DNA from: Neoarius graeffei
Taxonomy: Eukaryota > Chordata > Actinopteri > Siluriformes > Ariidae
DNA length: 64,000 nt
Assembly (NCBI RefSeq): GCF_027579695.1
Contig: NC_083577.1
Location: 30,041,698-30,105,697, forward strand
Direction of reading: 5' to 3'
The notes below the pieces were generated by a model. The model did not search any database. It had not been told where the DNA came from and worked only from the letters and a program-made list of their open reading frames with translations. Both the position numbers and the translations under genes were made by a program. Positions 1-9,934 of the stretch are shown here, in pieces; the stretch's first letter is position 1; each line of letters begins with the position of its first letter.

Positions 1-3000
1 CCTGCGCCGAAGAAGGAGCGCCTTACAAGCGTCAATCGAGCTCGGAGACGCGAAATAGAGGAACAACAAAAGGTACGTTTAATGATTTAAATTTGATCAC
101 GAATTGTGACTAATCTTTGTTTTTCAACAGATTTGAATCATTATAAATCATGGATACAGTTGTTGTTGTTGTTGAGCGATAATAGAAGAAAGTGTGACTA
201 GTCTTACCATGCTTAATTAGATAATAGAATAACAATTAAACATCACTCTTCAATAGAATTAGGGTATTGGATGTCCATGTCATTTATGAAATTCTTAGTC
301 ATGTCAGGTCCTTTCTCCTTTGATAGAGATTATTTGTTGTGTTAATTTCATATATATTCATATTAATTCTTTGCTAAAATAATGTAGAAGAATTTTTTCA
401 TTTAATAACAGACAACGCCCTCGAAAGTCCAAAGGCTATCATTATCATCTTCATCAGAGGCAGCAAGCAGCAGAACGCGAAAGAAACAAAATCAAGAGGT
501 ATGATGATTTTTATGGGCTTATCTAAAAGTAAGAGTATGATATGGTCTAATAGCATTAACTTGGTCACATTGTAAATATATTATTTTTTCATTCAGTTTG
601 TTCATGCTTAAAAAAGCATGCTTTCCGAACAATATTAAATCACAGACAAGCTGTTGTTGACTGGATTGTTGACCAAATTCAGTCTCATCATGTGGATACT
701 GAACCTACCATTCATGTAATAAGACAGTGAATTTTGTTCAAAAGCATTCCCTGACAAGATATCATGCATGAGATTTACAAAAATTATAATATATGTGATG
801 AGTAATGAAACCAAAAGTGCAAAGTGACTTTACATATTTCTATGCTATTTCTCATTTTGATTAGCAACATTCCAGACTAGTTCTTCAACAAACCTTAGTA
901 AAACATGTCCACAGTGTTATTTTTATTTATATTTAATGTTTTTGATATTAAAATACTGTAAAGTTGAAGTAAGATATTATTGTTGATAATGTTGATAAAT
1001 ATTTGCTTATATCAAATTTTGACTAGCTGTTATTAAAGTTGTTATATGAATTCCAAAATATTTTAATGAGAGAGACTTTTTGACATATCTCTTTTTTTAA
1101 ACAAACATAAAGCTCATAATGACCTTGATAATTGCATAAGTTTAGTTTATCTTTGCTAACTGATCATTTATTGTATTTTGCACATACGTGTTGTTGTATC
1201 TTTTTAAAATGATCCGTTATCACATGATATACATTTATTAGTGCATTCATGTTACGCTGTATCCTACTGTGCCTAACTTTCCTTGTAAATTTGTGTATAA
1301 CTGTAATTCGTTACTTATTATTTCATTTCAGTACTTTTGTTTTTAGGAATACCCATTATTGGATATTATTTTACAAATCAGCTACAGCTTTATAGCTCAA
1401 CATATGATCATTTATGACAATTTAGACACACACCTTTCATATAATTTGAAAGTCAATACAAATGTCAATTTTATCATATATTTTGTTTGAAATTAATAAT
1501 AACAAATTAATCTCATCTCATCTCATTATCTCAAGCCGCTTTATCCTTCTACAGGGTCGCAGGCAAGCTGGAGCCTATCCCAGCTGACTACGGGCGAAAG
1601 GCGGGGTACACCCTGGACAAGTCGCCAGGTCATCACAGGGCTGACACATAGACGCAGACAACCATTCACACTCACATTCACACCTACGGTCAATTTAGAG
1701 TCACCAGTTAACCTAACCTGCATGTCTTTGGACTGTGGGGGAAACCGGAGCACCCGGAGGAAACCCACGCGGACACGGGGAGAACATGCAAACTCCGCAC
1801 AGAAAGGCCCTCGCCGGCCCCGGGGCTCGAACCCAGGACCTTCTTGCTGTGAGGCGACAGCGCTAACCACTACACCACCGTGCCGCCCATAACAACAAAT
1901 TAATATCCTATTTAAAAAAGGTTAGAAATTGATTTAACAAATTATATCCATATAAGCATTGCAGTTCCAATAGCTTCATAGATATTGTTTATTTCAGATC
2001 ACCACAGCTGTCTCGAGTGAAACACACACAGATGTTCCACAATCACCAGTGATAAGTCGGAGAACACCTAGGAAACACATCGATTATGGGCAGGGACAGG
2101 CATGATTCATGTCTTTCTGTCATCACTGTCATCAACAAGATGAAAGGTTGATGTTTGACCTGGAAATAAGTGACTATTTCAAACTGTACAGTAATAATAT
2201 ATAATATATATTTCATGATATATACCTGTGTGTGTTTAACTTTATGTGAAAATTAGTAAAAATGATAAATTTATTTCAACAAGATAAAACCTCTCGTTTG
2301 GAGTTTAACAAACATTTAAATTTTTATAGAATAAGCATTTCTAGGGTATTATTTTGATATTTGAAAATATTGGAGGTATGCGTTGTATATAGGTTCTTCA
2401 TATGACTAAGACTAATGTCATGTTTACTTTAAATTGTATTACAACCCTATATACAGTACACAGTTATCATCAGTGTTTATTATTTCTATTTCTGAAGGGA
2501 ATTGCACATCCTGTCTATGGCACACCTCGAAGGACTAGATTGGACCATCCATATTCAATTCCACTGACCTATAGAACATACGCCACACAAACTGAGCCTG
2601 TTTTCACTATGGAGAAAGCTTCATCAACTGGAGGTAGTCCACCAATCATAGAACAGTCAGCAAGCAAGAAAAGACCAGCTACAACACCAGAAGAACTAGA
2701 AAGCTCATCCATGAGTTCCCTCTCTGGGAGTGATGTGTCAGATGCAGATTTACAAATTGCTCAGGGTGATGCAGAATACTTTCTTTCAACAGAGGATGAA
2801 AGCACTATGAGTGAGCAAGATGAAGAAAGATTAGACCCTGTGGCTGTAAGGAAATATATAGTTTTTGAAGACTGCTTATCAGAACTGTTACGTTTTTGTA
2901 AAGACTGTGGCAAACCAGTAATTCAAAAATCAAAATTTGAAGTGGGCTCCTCAGTTGGATATAAACTGTTATGCTTAGAGGGACATAATTACATTTGGCA

Positions 3001-3845
3001 TTCACAGCCAATTGTTAACAAACTGCCGATAGGAAACCTACTCATAGCTGCAGCTGTTCTCTTCTCTGGCAACATGTACAGGAGGTTAGAGGAGTTCAGC
3101 AGAATCCTGAACTTGTCAATGTTCAGCAAACCGGTTTTTAACAAAATGCAAAAAAACCAGTTGTTGCCTGTGATACAAGATACCTGGAAGTCATCCCGAG
3201 ATGCAGCAATTGCAGAAGTAAAGAAAAATGCAGTGATTGTCGTAGGTGGTGATGGTCGAAGTGATAGTCCAGGATACACAGCCAAGTATGGGTCATACAC
3301 GCTGATGCACAGTGATGGTGTCAACATTCACGCAACAGGAAAGATAGTTGCCATGAATTTAGTTCAGGTTTCTGAAGTAAGCTGTGTTAAAAATATTCTT
3401 TTCATTATTTTTATCTAGCATCAATTTCTGAAATAAGATATTCATGATATTCCATATGTATGGTATGTTCATGTTTTGTTTTCATGTTCACAAGTATTCA
3501 CAAATGTACCTGATTATAAATAATTAAAAATTATATCTCATTTAATAATAGCATTTGGGTGCATTTTTCATTTCCTTTTAGGTAAAAAATTCAAATCACA
3601 TGGAGCCAGAGGGTTTGAAAAGATGTCTCCAAGACATGAAGGAGAAGGACTTGAAAATGGATCATTTGGCGACTGACCGGCATATAATGGTATCAAGTAT
3701 CATGAGAAAAGAACATCCTGGAGTAAGTTTGTCACTTAAAAAATTATTGAAATTATTCTACATTGTATTTATAAGATAAGTGTTACTAAGATGCAAGATG
3801 TATTTCTAATGTTTTCCTAAAATTGTAACTGTTAATTAATAACAT

Positions 3846-3927
<82 letters not shown>

Positions 3928-5492
3928 CAGTGTGTATATTATATATATGTATATTATATAGTTAGGTGTTCAGGATATAAAAATAGATTGTTAGGAAATG
4001 AACAAACATGCATTTTTATCTTTTTCCTATTTCTTGTGTTTTCTTATTGTGAATGTTTTCTTATTTCCTTACAGTGACGTAATTATTAATTTTAAATCAG
4101 TGTATTATTTAGAATTGCTGATATTTTTTTTTTCAAAGATTGACCATCAATTTGACATATGGCATGTGGCCAAAGGGGTTGTGAAAAGTTTAAGCAATAA
4201 GGCAAAGACAAAAATGTGCAGTGATCTCTCACCATGGGTACAGAGCATCTCAAATCATCTTTGGTTTTCATGTCACACATGTAATGGTGATGAAAAGGTG
4301 TTGCGGTAAGTATGTACATTACAATATGCTATCTTATCAAATTAAATATTGATACATACAAGTGTCATTGACAGACTTGAAAAATATATAAATATGTCAA
4401 TTTTCTTATACTTTTTTTAACTACATAACCTTATGTCACAGGCTATTATTATTATTATTATTATTATTATTATGTTTTTGTGCTTTAGGAACCTGTGATG
4501 TCCATTTTGTATATGACAGATTAAGAATAATGAAATTGTGTTGAAAATAATTGAAAATTAATTGAAATACATCACCATTTAAAAACTCATTTCGTTTTAT
4601 TACAGTGAAAGATGGCTGTCAATTTTGCACCATATAACTGACAAACATGAATGGTCTGGTAATGAGAAGGTTCATAAATGTGCACATCCACCACTTTCTA
4701 CAGAAGACAGGAAATCAATCAAATGGCTCAAGAAGCCATCACCTGCTTTTTCTGCATTGCAAGCAATGGTCACAGATGCAGGACTTCTAAAAGCCATGAA
4801 AAACATGACACACTTTTGTCACACAGGAGACCTGGAAGTTTTCCACAGTATGCTTCTCAAATACTGCCCAAAACGACATCATTTCCACTATGATGGTAAA
4901 ATTATTTGAATTATGTTACTAGTAATTATAAAGAGAGAATTATTTTGATTTTAAAGGATTTTATATATATAATATAAAATATAAAATAAAGGATAGATAT
5001 TGAATTAAAGATATATAGATATATGGATTTGGGTGTGTATAAACATTTTAACTGTCATTTGTAAACAAAGATTCCCTTTTTGCAACATCAAACACTCAAA
5101 AAGTATCACTATTATTCATATTTGAATATATCTGCACAGTCATCATAACTTGACATTTAGAACATAATCGAAAAATAATCCTTCAATATTTTCACTAATT
5201 TGTTAACACGCTGCTTTAATATTAATATTAAAATGTACATTTGTAATGATTGTTTTTTATAATTTTAGCGATGTATGGAAGACTGATGCTAGCAGCCATC
5301 GATTGGAACTCCTCAGAAAGAATTCCAAGACTTGACAAAGATGGAAATTCAACAGTGTCTGTTGTTTACTCCAGAAGAAGAAAGGATTTTGTCCTGAAGG
5401 GTAATTATGTCAGGAAGAAGCAGGGGCGTCGTAGTGGGGGGGGGGAAGGCGGACTGAGTTACCAGGGCCCCAAGTGGGGGGAGAGCCCTTGA
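1..5492 (+). CDS. DDE transposase-like multi-exon gene (Kolobok type, tentative), 5' end outside window, 3' end cut by a hAT
   Basis: Exons that fit by splice site and phase are 1-72, (412-499), 1998-2099, 2498-3376, 3582-3722, 4139-4305, 4606-4895 and 5269-5492. All introns use GT-AG except that after 2099, which would be GC-AG. The early exons are low-complexity and basic or serine-rich. Exon 2498-3376 holds a long acidic linker and then a globular part. Catalytic candidates are D in GGDGRSDSPG (about 3247-3274), D in LATDRHIMV (about 3671) and E in GDLEVFHSMLLKYCPK (about 4826-4870). DIWHVAKG lies between the second D and the E. This D-D-E plan with DSPG, WH..K and LE.FH matches transposase proteins I know as Kolobok-like in fish and cnidarians. 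A THAP finger, if present, lies before position 1. Exon 412-499 is 88 nt and would break the frame; skipping it keeps phase 0. The last exon runs 25 codons into the hAT at 5421. The AATAAA near 6958 would serve the uninterrupted gene. Confidence 0.65.
1512..1890 (-). mobile_element. tRNA-headed SINE (family A), copy 1
   Basis: Full copy in minus orientation inside the intron before exon 1998. The head, at the right end, carries A-box-like TGGTGTAGTGG and B-box-like GGTTCGAGCCC. The tail, at the left, is made of ATCTC repeats. The 11-bp direct repeat aacaaattaat lies at 1501-1511 and 1894-1904. This is the same family as the copies at 8209, 12844, 18439, 24932, 35958, 37334, 43635 and 48780. 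Confidence 0.85.
3846..3927. repeat. (TA)n microsatellite
   Basis: Long uninterrupted TA run, preceded by a short CA run, in the intron between exons 3582-3722 and 4139-4305 of the transposase-like gene. An (ATT)n run of about 30 bp follows at about 4443-4472 in the next intron, and another TA run lies at about 8149-8178. Confidence 0.9.
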
Positions 5493-6570
5493 GGAGTCTG
5501 TAATTTTATTTTCCTTTAAATATCAATACCATTTAAAGATCACAATATATGTTGCTAACTAATGTAAATGTAATGTTTTGGGTAAATAAATCGTTTGATT
5601 AATGGATTGAATTGTGTGTCCTATCCTACATATAGTGTCTGGGGACAGCCCCCCCTTGCACGAAATGGTTTAGTCCGCTTTCACCGGGCTTTTTTAACTA
5701 AGCGCATTTAACGTAGCGTTCATTCTGCTGGAGCAGCGCATGCGCATTGTAGGCGATCTGTGCTATAGAAGATGATGCACAAGAAAACAAAATCCGTTTT
5801 TTAGAAACGAAAAGAGAGGCAGGAAAGAGACAAGAAAAGAAATGAGGGAAAGCAACTGCTCGCAAACTTCTTTCCCAAGAAAGGTGAGCCCAAGTGTGAA
5901 AGCAAATAGCCTACATTAAATGAACACCCGCGGTTATAAATGCTTCAATACCACCGCGATTGTCAGTGCTAAAAACTGCACAACACAAAATTAGAAACAA
6001 CATGATGCCTTTTTTCTCTGCATTGCAATCGAAAATTAAATTATATTGGGCCATAACGTAATTAGGCTAATAGCTGGGGTATAAATTCCAGTGTTTAGCA
6101 CTTTGTGGAAGCCTGTTTTCTTTTTGCCCTTTTTAAAATGAAAAATGACGAGAGTCAAGTTTTGTTTACCTTTCATTCTAAATGAAGTATTTTGTTAATG
6201 TAGAAATCTGGAAATGGCATTTCTTTTATGTAATAAATAAGCTACTTGATAAAAATCTGTTCTCTTCAGCCCAATGCAAAGGTGCTCAATTTTCATGCAG
6301 GCCTATTATGTTTGGCGACCTTTGGTGGCATTTACTGTTACAACTTTTAATCATTCTGCAAATAAAACAAAGATTCAGTGACGTATTGTGTGATTAGGGT
6401 TTTTTATTCATTTAAGAGTTGTTAGATTAATGTGTGGCTACATAACTGACTGGACTGGTAGTACGCCCTTGTTGTTAGATACTTTCAGCATTGTTAACTG
6501 CTGAGTTTTTTTTGGGGGGCCCATGGCCACTGCTTGTGCATAGGGCCCAGAATTTGGTGCAACGCCCCTG
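5421..6570. mobile_element. Non-autonomous hAT transposon inserted in the last exon of the transposase-like gene
   Basis: Ends are CAGGGGCG and CGCCCCTG, flanked by a perfect 8-bp target duplication GGAAGAAG at 5413-5420 and 6571-6578. Both are hAT hallmarks. The 1150-bp element holds only a decayed trace of a transposase N-terminal exon (about 5770-5885, lysine/arginine-rich, ending before a GTGAGC donor). Its sibling, at 12282-15902, preserves that exon better. Being inside coding sequence, it replaces the host gene's C-terminus with a short element-encoded tail and a stop at 5492. Confidence 0.92.
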
Positions 6571-6746
6571 GGAAGAAGACAGATGTTATGACCAAGCTGG
6601 CAAAGACTGTTTACATGACCCACAAGGAGAAGTCGTCTCTATCACCATTGAAACGCCCTGCCCTACCTAAGAATGTGGCTCCTGTGGAAAAACCTGACAA
6701 ACAAACAATGCTGTCAAAATATAGGTCACGTATGAAGCGCTCATGA
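6571..6746 (+). pseudogene. Severed 3' end of the transposase-like gene's last exon
   Basis: After the hAT and its target duplication, an open frame resumes for about 58 codons: KKTDVMTKLAKTVYMTHKEK, then a lysine- and proline-rich tail ending in RSRMKRS and TGA at 6744-6746. Its composition continues that of the exon before the insertion (RRRKDFVLKGNYVRKK). AATAAA follows at about 6958. The next stretch to 7230 shows nothing else. Confidence 0.7.
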
Positions 6747-7230
6747 ATTTACAGGTCAGCTTCATTTATTATTTCTCCAAACATAGCCTAATTTGTTAGA
6801 AAAATATTCCTCAGTGTTAGTTAGTATTGCTTTTCAAGAGTTTGTAAAGGAGAAAACTGCATTTCTAAAAATGAAATGTTACTTTCCTATGAAGCTTAAA
6901 GTTTTCTAGAGAAGAAATGACAACTTGTGTTCCTTGACAGTTATTCATGGATAGTTTAATAAAGGGAGTTTAAATGTTAAAGGGTCAAAATGGGTCATAG
7001 TGCTGTGTAATGTTAGGAGTAATTAAAATTGTAAATACACATCTGTTATGTATTTTCATTTGCATGTGTTTGTGGAAAAATTGAATAAACTGTGCAAGTG
7101 ATAATAGAACATGGGCATGTATATATTTCTTATGTACCTAAGTGAGAAATTAGAACATAACCAATTTCCCAAAGCTGTAAATAATGAATTTGCATAAATA
7201 AAGAACCCACATCCTTCCAGTTTAGTCCAC

Positions 7231-7531
7231 TGTAGAGCTCTCTTAGGTGTGGGTGGAGCACAGAGGACGGCAGGACAAAGCTTCAGGGAACAACAGGCTT
7301 TTATTGCCAGACTTCTCAGTATAACAATTGTTCTTATTTGGTAAATACACACACGCGCTGTGTTCTTGTCCCGGGAAGAGCTCTCCTCTGCCTCCTTAAA
7401 TAGGGCGCGGTTACTGGGAAGACACACAAACACAGGTTAATTACCGTCAGGTGTAGTGATTCTGCCACTCACCTTCCCTGGCTCCGCCCTCCCGTCACAG
7501 ACCGGCGCTTGACCACGCCCCCGCTGCCACA
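7231..7531 (-). repeat. Solo LTR of a Gmr1-like Ty3/gypsy element (fossil)
   Basis: The 301-bp stretch begins TGTA and ends CCACA. It matches the LTRs at 57892-58200 and 62498-62806 along its length, with more divergence than those two show from each other, so it is older. The 5-bp target repeat TCCAC flanks it at 7226-7230 and 7532-7536. No internal element remains, as expected after recombination between two LTRs. It sits between the two convergent genes of the 1-9934 unit. From 7537 to 7846 only AT-rich DNA is seen, presumably the 3' UTR of the minus-strand gene. Confidence 0.85.
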
Positions 7532-7846
7532 TCCACAAAGAAATGTTTGTTTTTACATAATAAATACGTTATGCTTTTATCTTTAAATGTCTTGTAAATA
7601 AAGAGGTTTTAAAAATATTACAGGTTGATATAAAAGAATGTTCATTGAAACTTAAATTTTATTTTGAAAGTGTTACATTATCTTTTTGATACAAGAACTA
7701 TTCAATGAATCTCCAAACATTTCTAAAAGCAGCCAAAATATATGTACACAGCAAAAATAATAATTCAATACAGATTTTAAATTTCATGCCAAAAGCTGCA
7801 ACAAAAATAAGAATGAATTATTTCAATTTATACAAAAAGTTTATCA

Positions 7847-8144
7847 TTAATGAGAGTCATCATCATCCCCTGACACATAGGCCTGGTATTCTTCCCCTTC
7901 TGCCTTGGGAAAATTTCTTCTAATGTCGTGGACTGCACATGAAGGTATCACCTTCCTCTTGTTTGGTCCCAGCTTCCCATGCACCCACCAGGTAAACTGG
8001 CGATATGCTGCATATCGAAGTTCTCTAATTTGAAAATTAATTAAAAAAAATTTTCTAAAAACTTTATATAGCAAGTAGGTAGTGTCACAAGTCGTATAAA
8101 ATATTATGAATTTTGTAAAGTTGCTGTTATTGATAAAATTTGTG

Positions 8145-8183
<39 letters not shown>

Positions 8184-9718
8184 CATGTATGTGGAATTTA
8201 TGCTACATCTCATCTCATTATCTCTAGCCGCTTTATCCTTCTACAGGGTCGCGGGCAAGCTGGAGCCTATCCCAGCTGACTGTGGGCGAAAGGCGGGGTA
8301 CACCCTGGACAAGTCGCCAGGTTATCACAGGGCTGACACATAGACACAGACAACCATTCACACTCACACCTACGGTCAATTTAGAGTCACCAGTTAACCT
8401 AACCTGCATGTCTTTGGACTGTGGGGGAAACCGGAGCACCCGGAGGAAACCCATGCGGACACGGGGAGAACATGCAAACTCCACACAGAAAGGCCCTCGC
8501 CGGCCATGGGGCTCGAACCTGGACCTTCTTGCTGTGAGGCGACAGCGCTAACCACTACACCACCGTGCCGCCAATTTATGCTACATATTTTAAGAATATT
8601 AAACCTTGACATGAGATTCTGCAAGCTATATGATGATATTAAATACGATTCAGTAACTGTATATCTTTTAAAGACATGATATGTTTAACGAAATATTAAG
8701 TAGAACAGCTACCTACGTCCACCATATTTCATTTTTATTTACCTGTTTGATGGTGGGTTAACCTTCCAACTGTCTCCAACTACATTGTTAAGACACACCA
8801 ACACATTTTGTAGAACTGACCTGGTCAGACACAAAAGCTTGAAATCCTCATTGTATGTGATGCATACTGTGCTTTCTAAAAAGAAAAATGAATGAAAACA
8901 GATTAACTCAATGAATACAATAAGGAAAGATTGTTTTTTTTTTTTAATTTTTAACAATAAGATATACTAACACACAAGTCCCAAAAAGCATAATTAACCA
9001 CATAATATAAACCTGCACACATTAGCATTTATGGTCAGTAAGACACTTTGTTTACTCACACCAACAGTAGGCTTATAACTGCATGACTAGAGCTACCATA
9101 ATTGATTATATATCTAAGCGATCTATTGTTATTATATGTAGATACTGATGTTATGATGGGGGATTATTACAACATCGAATTGTTAACACTATATCTACTA
9201 GTGAATGTAGCACTAGCCCTATGTATTCGGCCGGGTATCGTTGACTTAGATACACGATACACGGCTGAATACATGAAACTGTATTAGAAACATAATCTAA
9301 CGTACTGAAAATGCTACATGTACAAATAATAATTGTTATTGTAAGAAACCATCTGAATCAACATTCACATATACTACTTTTAAGAGATCTGTCTTTCACC
9401 TGATGCATTTTCCGATGGTGCTGCAGAGGATTTTGTGCTAGGTCTCTCATGGCAGCATAAACATTCCTCTGGTCGCTGCAAAGTCACGGTGGAACACAAG
9501 CCACACTCACACCAGTCCGTGCTCGTCAGCCGGAAAGAAATGTCTTCATCTATCTTCTGAACCCATACGACTTCGTCATCCAAATCGCTTTCTTCATTGA
9601 CTGTTGTCTCTTCCTCTCCAGGTTTTCGTCGAGGCTCGAACATATAGCCACCCAACTCCAAAAAATCGGTGTCAGTATCGCTTGCACATGAACTTGCGCT
9701 ATCGCTATCACTCGCCAT
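7847..9718 (-). CDS. Stand-alone P2X7 ballast-domain-like protein, 209 aa, three exons, intact
   Basis: Exons on the minus strand are 9718-9400, 8875-8743 and 8024-7847. Junctions are GT-AG, phases fit (1, then 2), and 630 nt give 209 residues plus stop. Residues 1-60 are acidic and serine-rich and include GYMFEP at 24-29. A cysteine cluster follows: C70, C72, C75, C86, C88, C89 (WCECGLC...CLCCHE). Then come [19 protein letters not shown] (111-129), ELRYAAYRQ (152-160) and [19 protein letters not shown] (176-194), with an acidic end. From memory of human P2X7, its C-terminal cytoplasmic ballast has the same blocks in the same order (CxCGxC, CIT, VLQ, CAYR, ILPSC, IR.EFPK.EG). No membrane span or channel part is present, so it is not an ion channel. 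Homologues of this lone domain are common in fish and invertebrates; their role is unknown. A SINE (8209-8572) lies in intron 2. Start chosen at the first ATG of exon 1. Confidence 0.87.
8209..8572 (-). mobile_element. tRNA-headed SINE (family A), copy 2
   Basis: Full copy in intron 2 of the P2X7-ballast-like gene. The direct repeat aatttatgctacat lies at 8195-8208 and 8573-8586. The SINE has the same orientation as the host gene. Confidence 0.88.
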
Positions 9719-9750
9719 CTTTTATGAAGGGCGGTCAGTGGTGGGCCGCG

Positions 9751-9758
9751 TGACGTCA
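9751..9758. promoter_or_regulatory. CRE-like palindrome TGACGTCA upstream of the P2X7-ballast-like gene
   Basis: A perfect 8-bp CREB/ATF site 32 bp upstream of the minus-strand start codon (9718), in a GC-richer patch (9725-9765). Position and composition suggest a short, TATA-less promoter; no TATA box is seen. This is sequence match plus inference only. Confidence 0.4.
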
Positions 9759-9934
9759 CGCAGTAGATCAATATGGTGGAACGCATCTAAGCTGAGCTCA
9801 GTGCAAGCCCATATTATTAAAAGTGAAAAGATACTGTTATGCGGTCTGTTCTTTCTCTATAAATTCCATGATCGATTACTTTATATATTTATCTATCTAT
9901 TTGTGGTGATTTTGTACAAAAGTTGCTTTATCCT

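Larger units (their letters stand above)
1..9934. mobile_element. Right part of a two-gene, intron-containing TTAA-type (Kolobok-like) DNA transposon
   Basis: Two convergent genes, a DDE transposase-like gene (+) and a P2X7-ballast-like gene (-), fill this stretch. The right boundary is inferred by comparison. The block beginning TTAAGCTGATATGTGAT at 9935 recurs at 38104, and homology between the two copies starts exactly at the TTAA. To the left, copy 1 has this element and copy 2 has unrelated DNA. Read inward on the minus strand, the end begins AGGATAAAGC; ends starting with AG next to TTAA fit Kolobok-type elements. The left end lies outside the window, so the paired inverted repeat cannot be seen. 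Later insertions are SINEs at 1512 and 8209, a hAT at 5421 and a solo LTR at 7231. Inference: one mobile unit. Alternative: two host genes next to an accidental TTAA. Confidence 0.5.

Noticed and set aside
1541-1870. Open frames of the type [22 protein letters not shown] (also at 8233, 24931, 37450, 43721, 48679)
   Set aside because: They are translations of the family A SINE, recurring in every full copy in either strand; not genes.
9102-9287. Small ORF upstream of P2X7-ballast-like exon 2
   Set aside because: Lies in intron 1 of the minus-strand gene and shows no domain.
7847-9718. Calling the ballast-like gene a true P2X7 receptor
   Set aside because: No channel ectodomain or membrane spans; the gene starts with its own acidic N-terminus and is complete in three exons.
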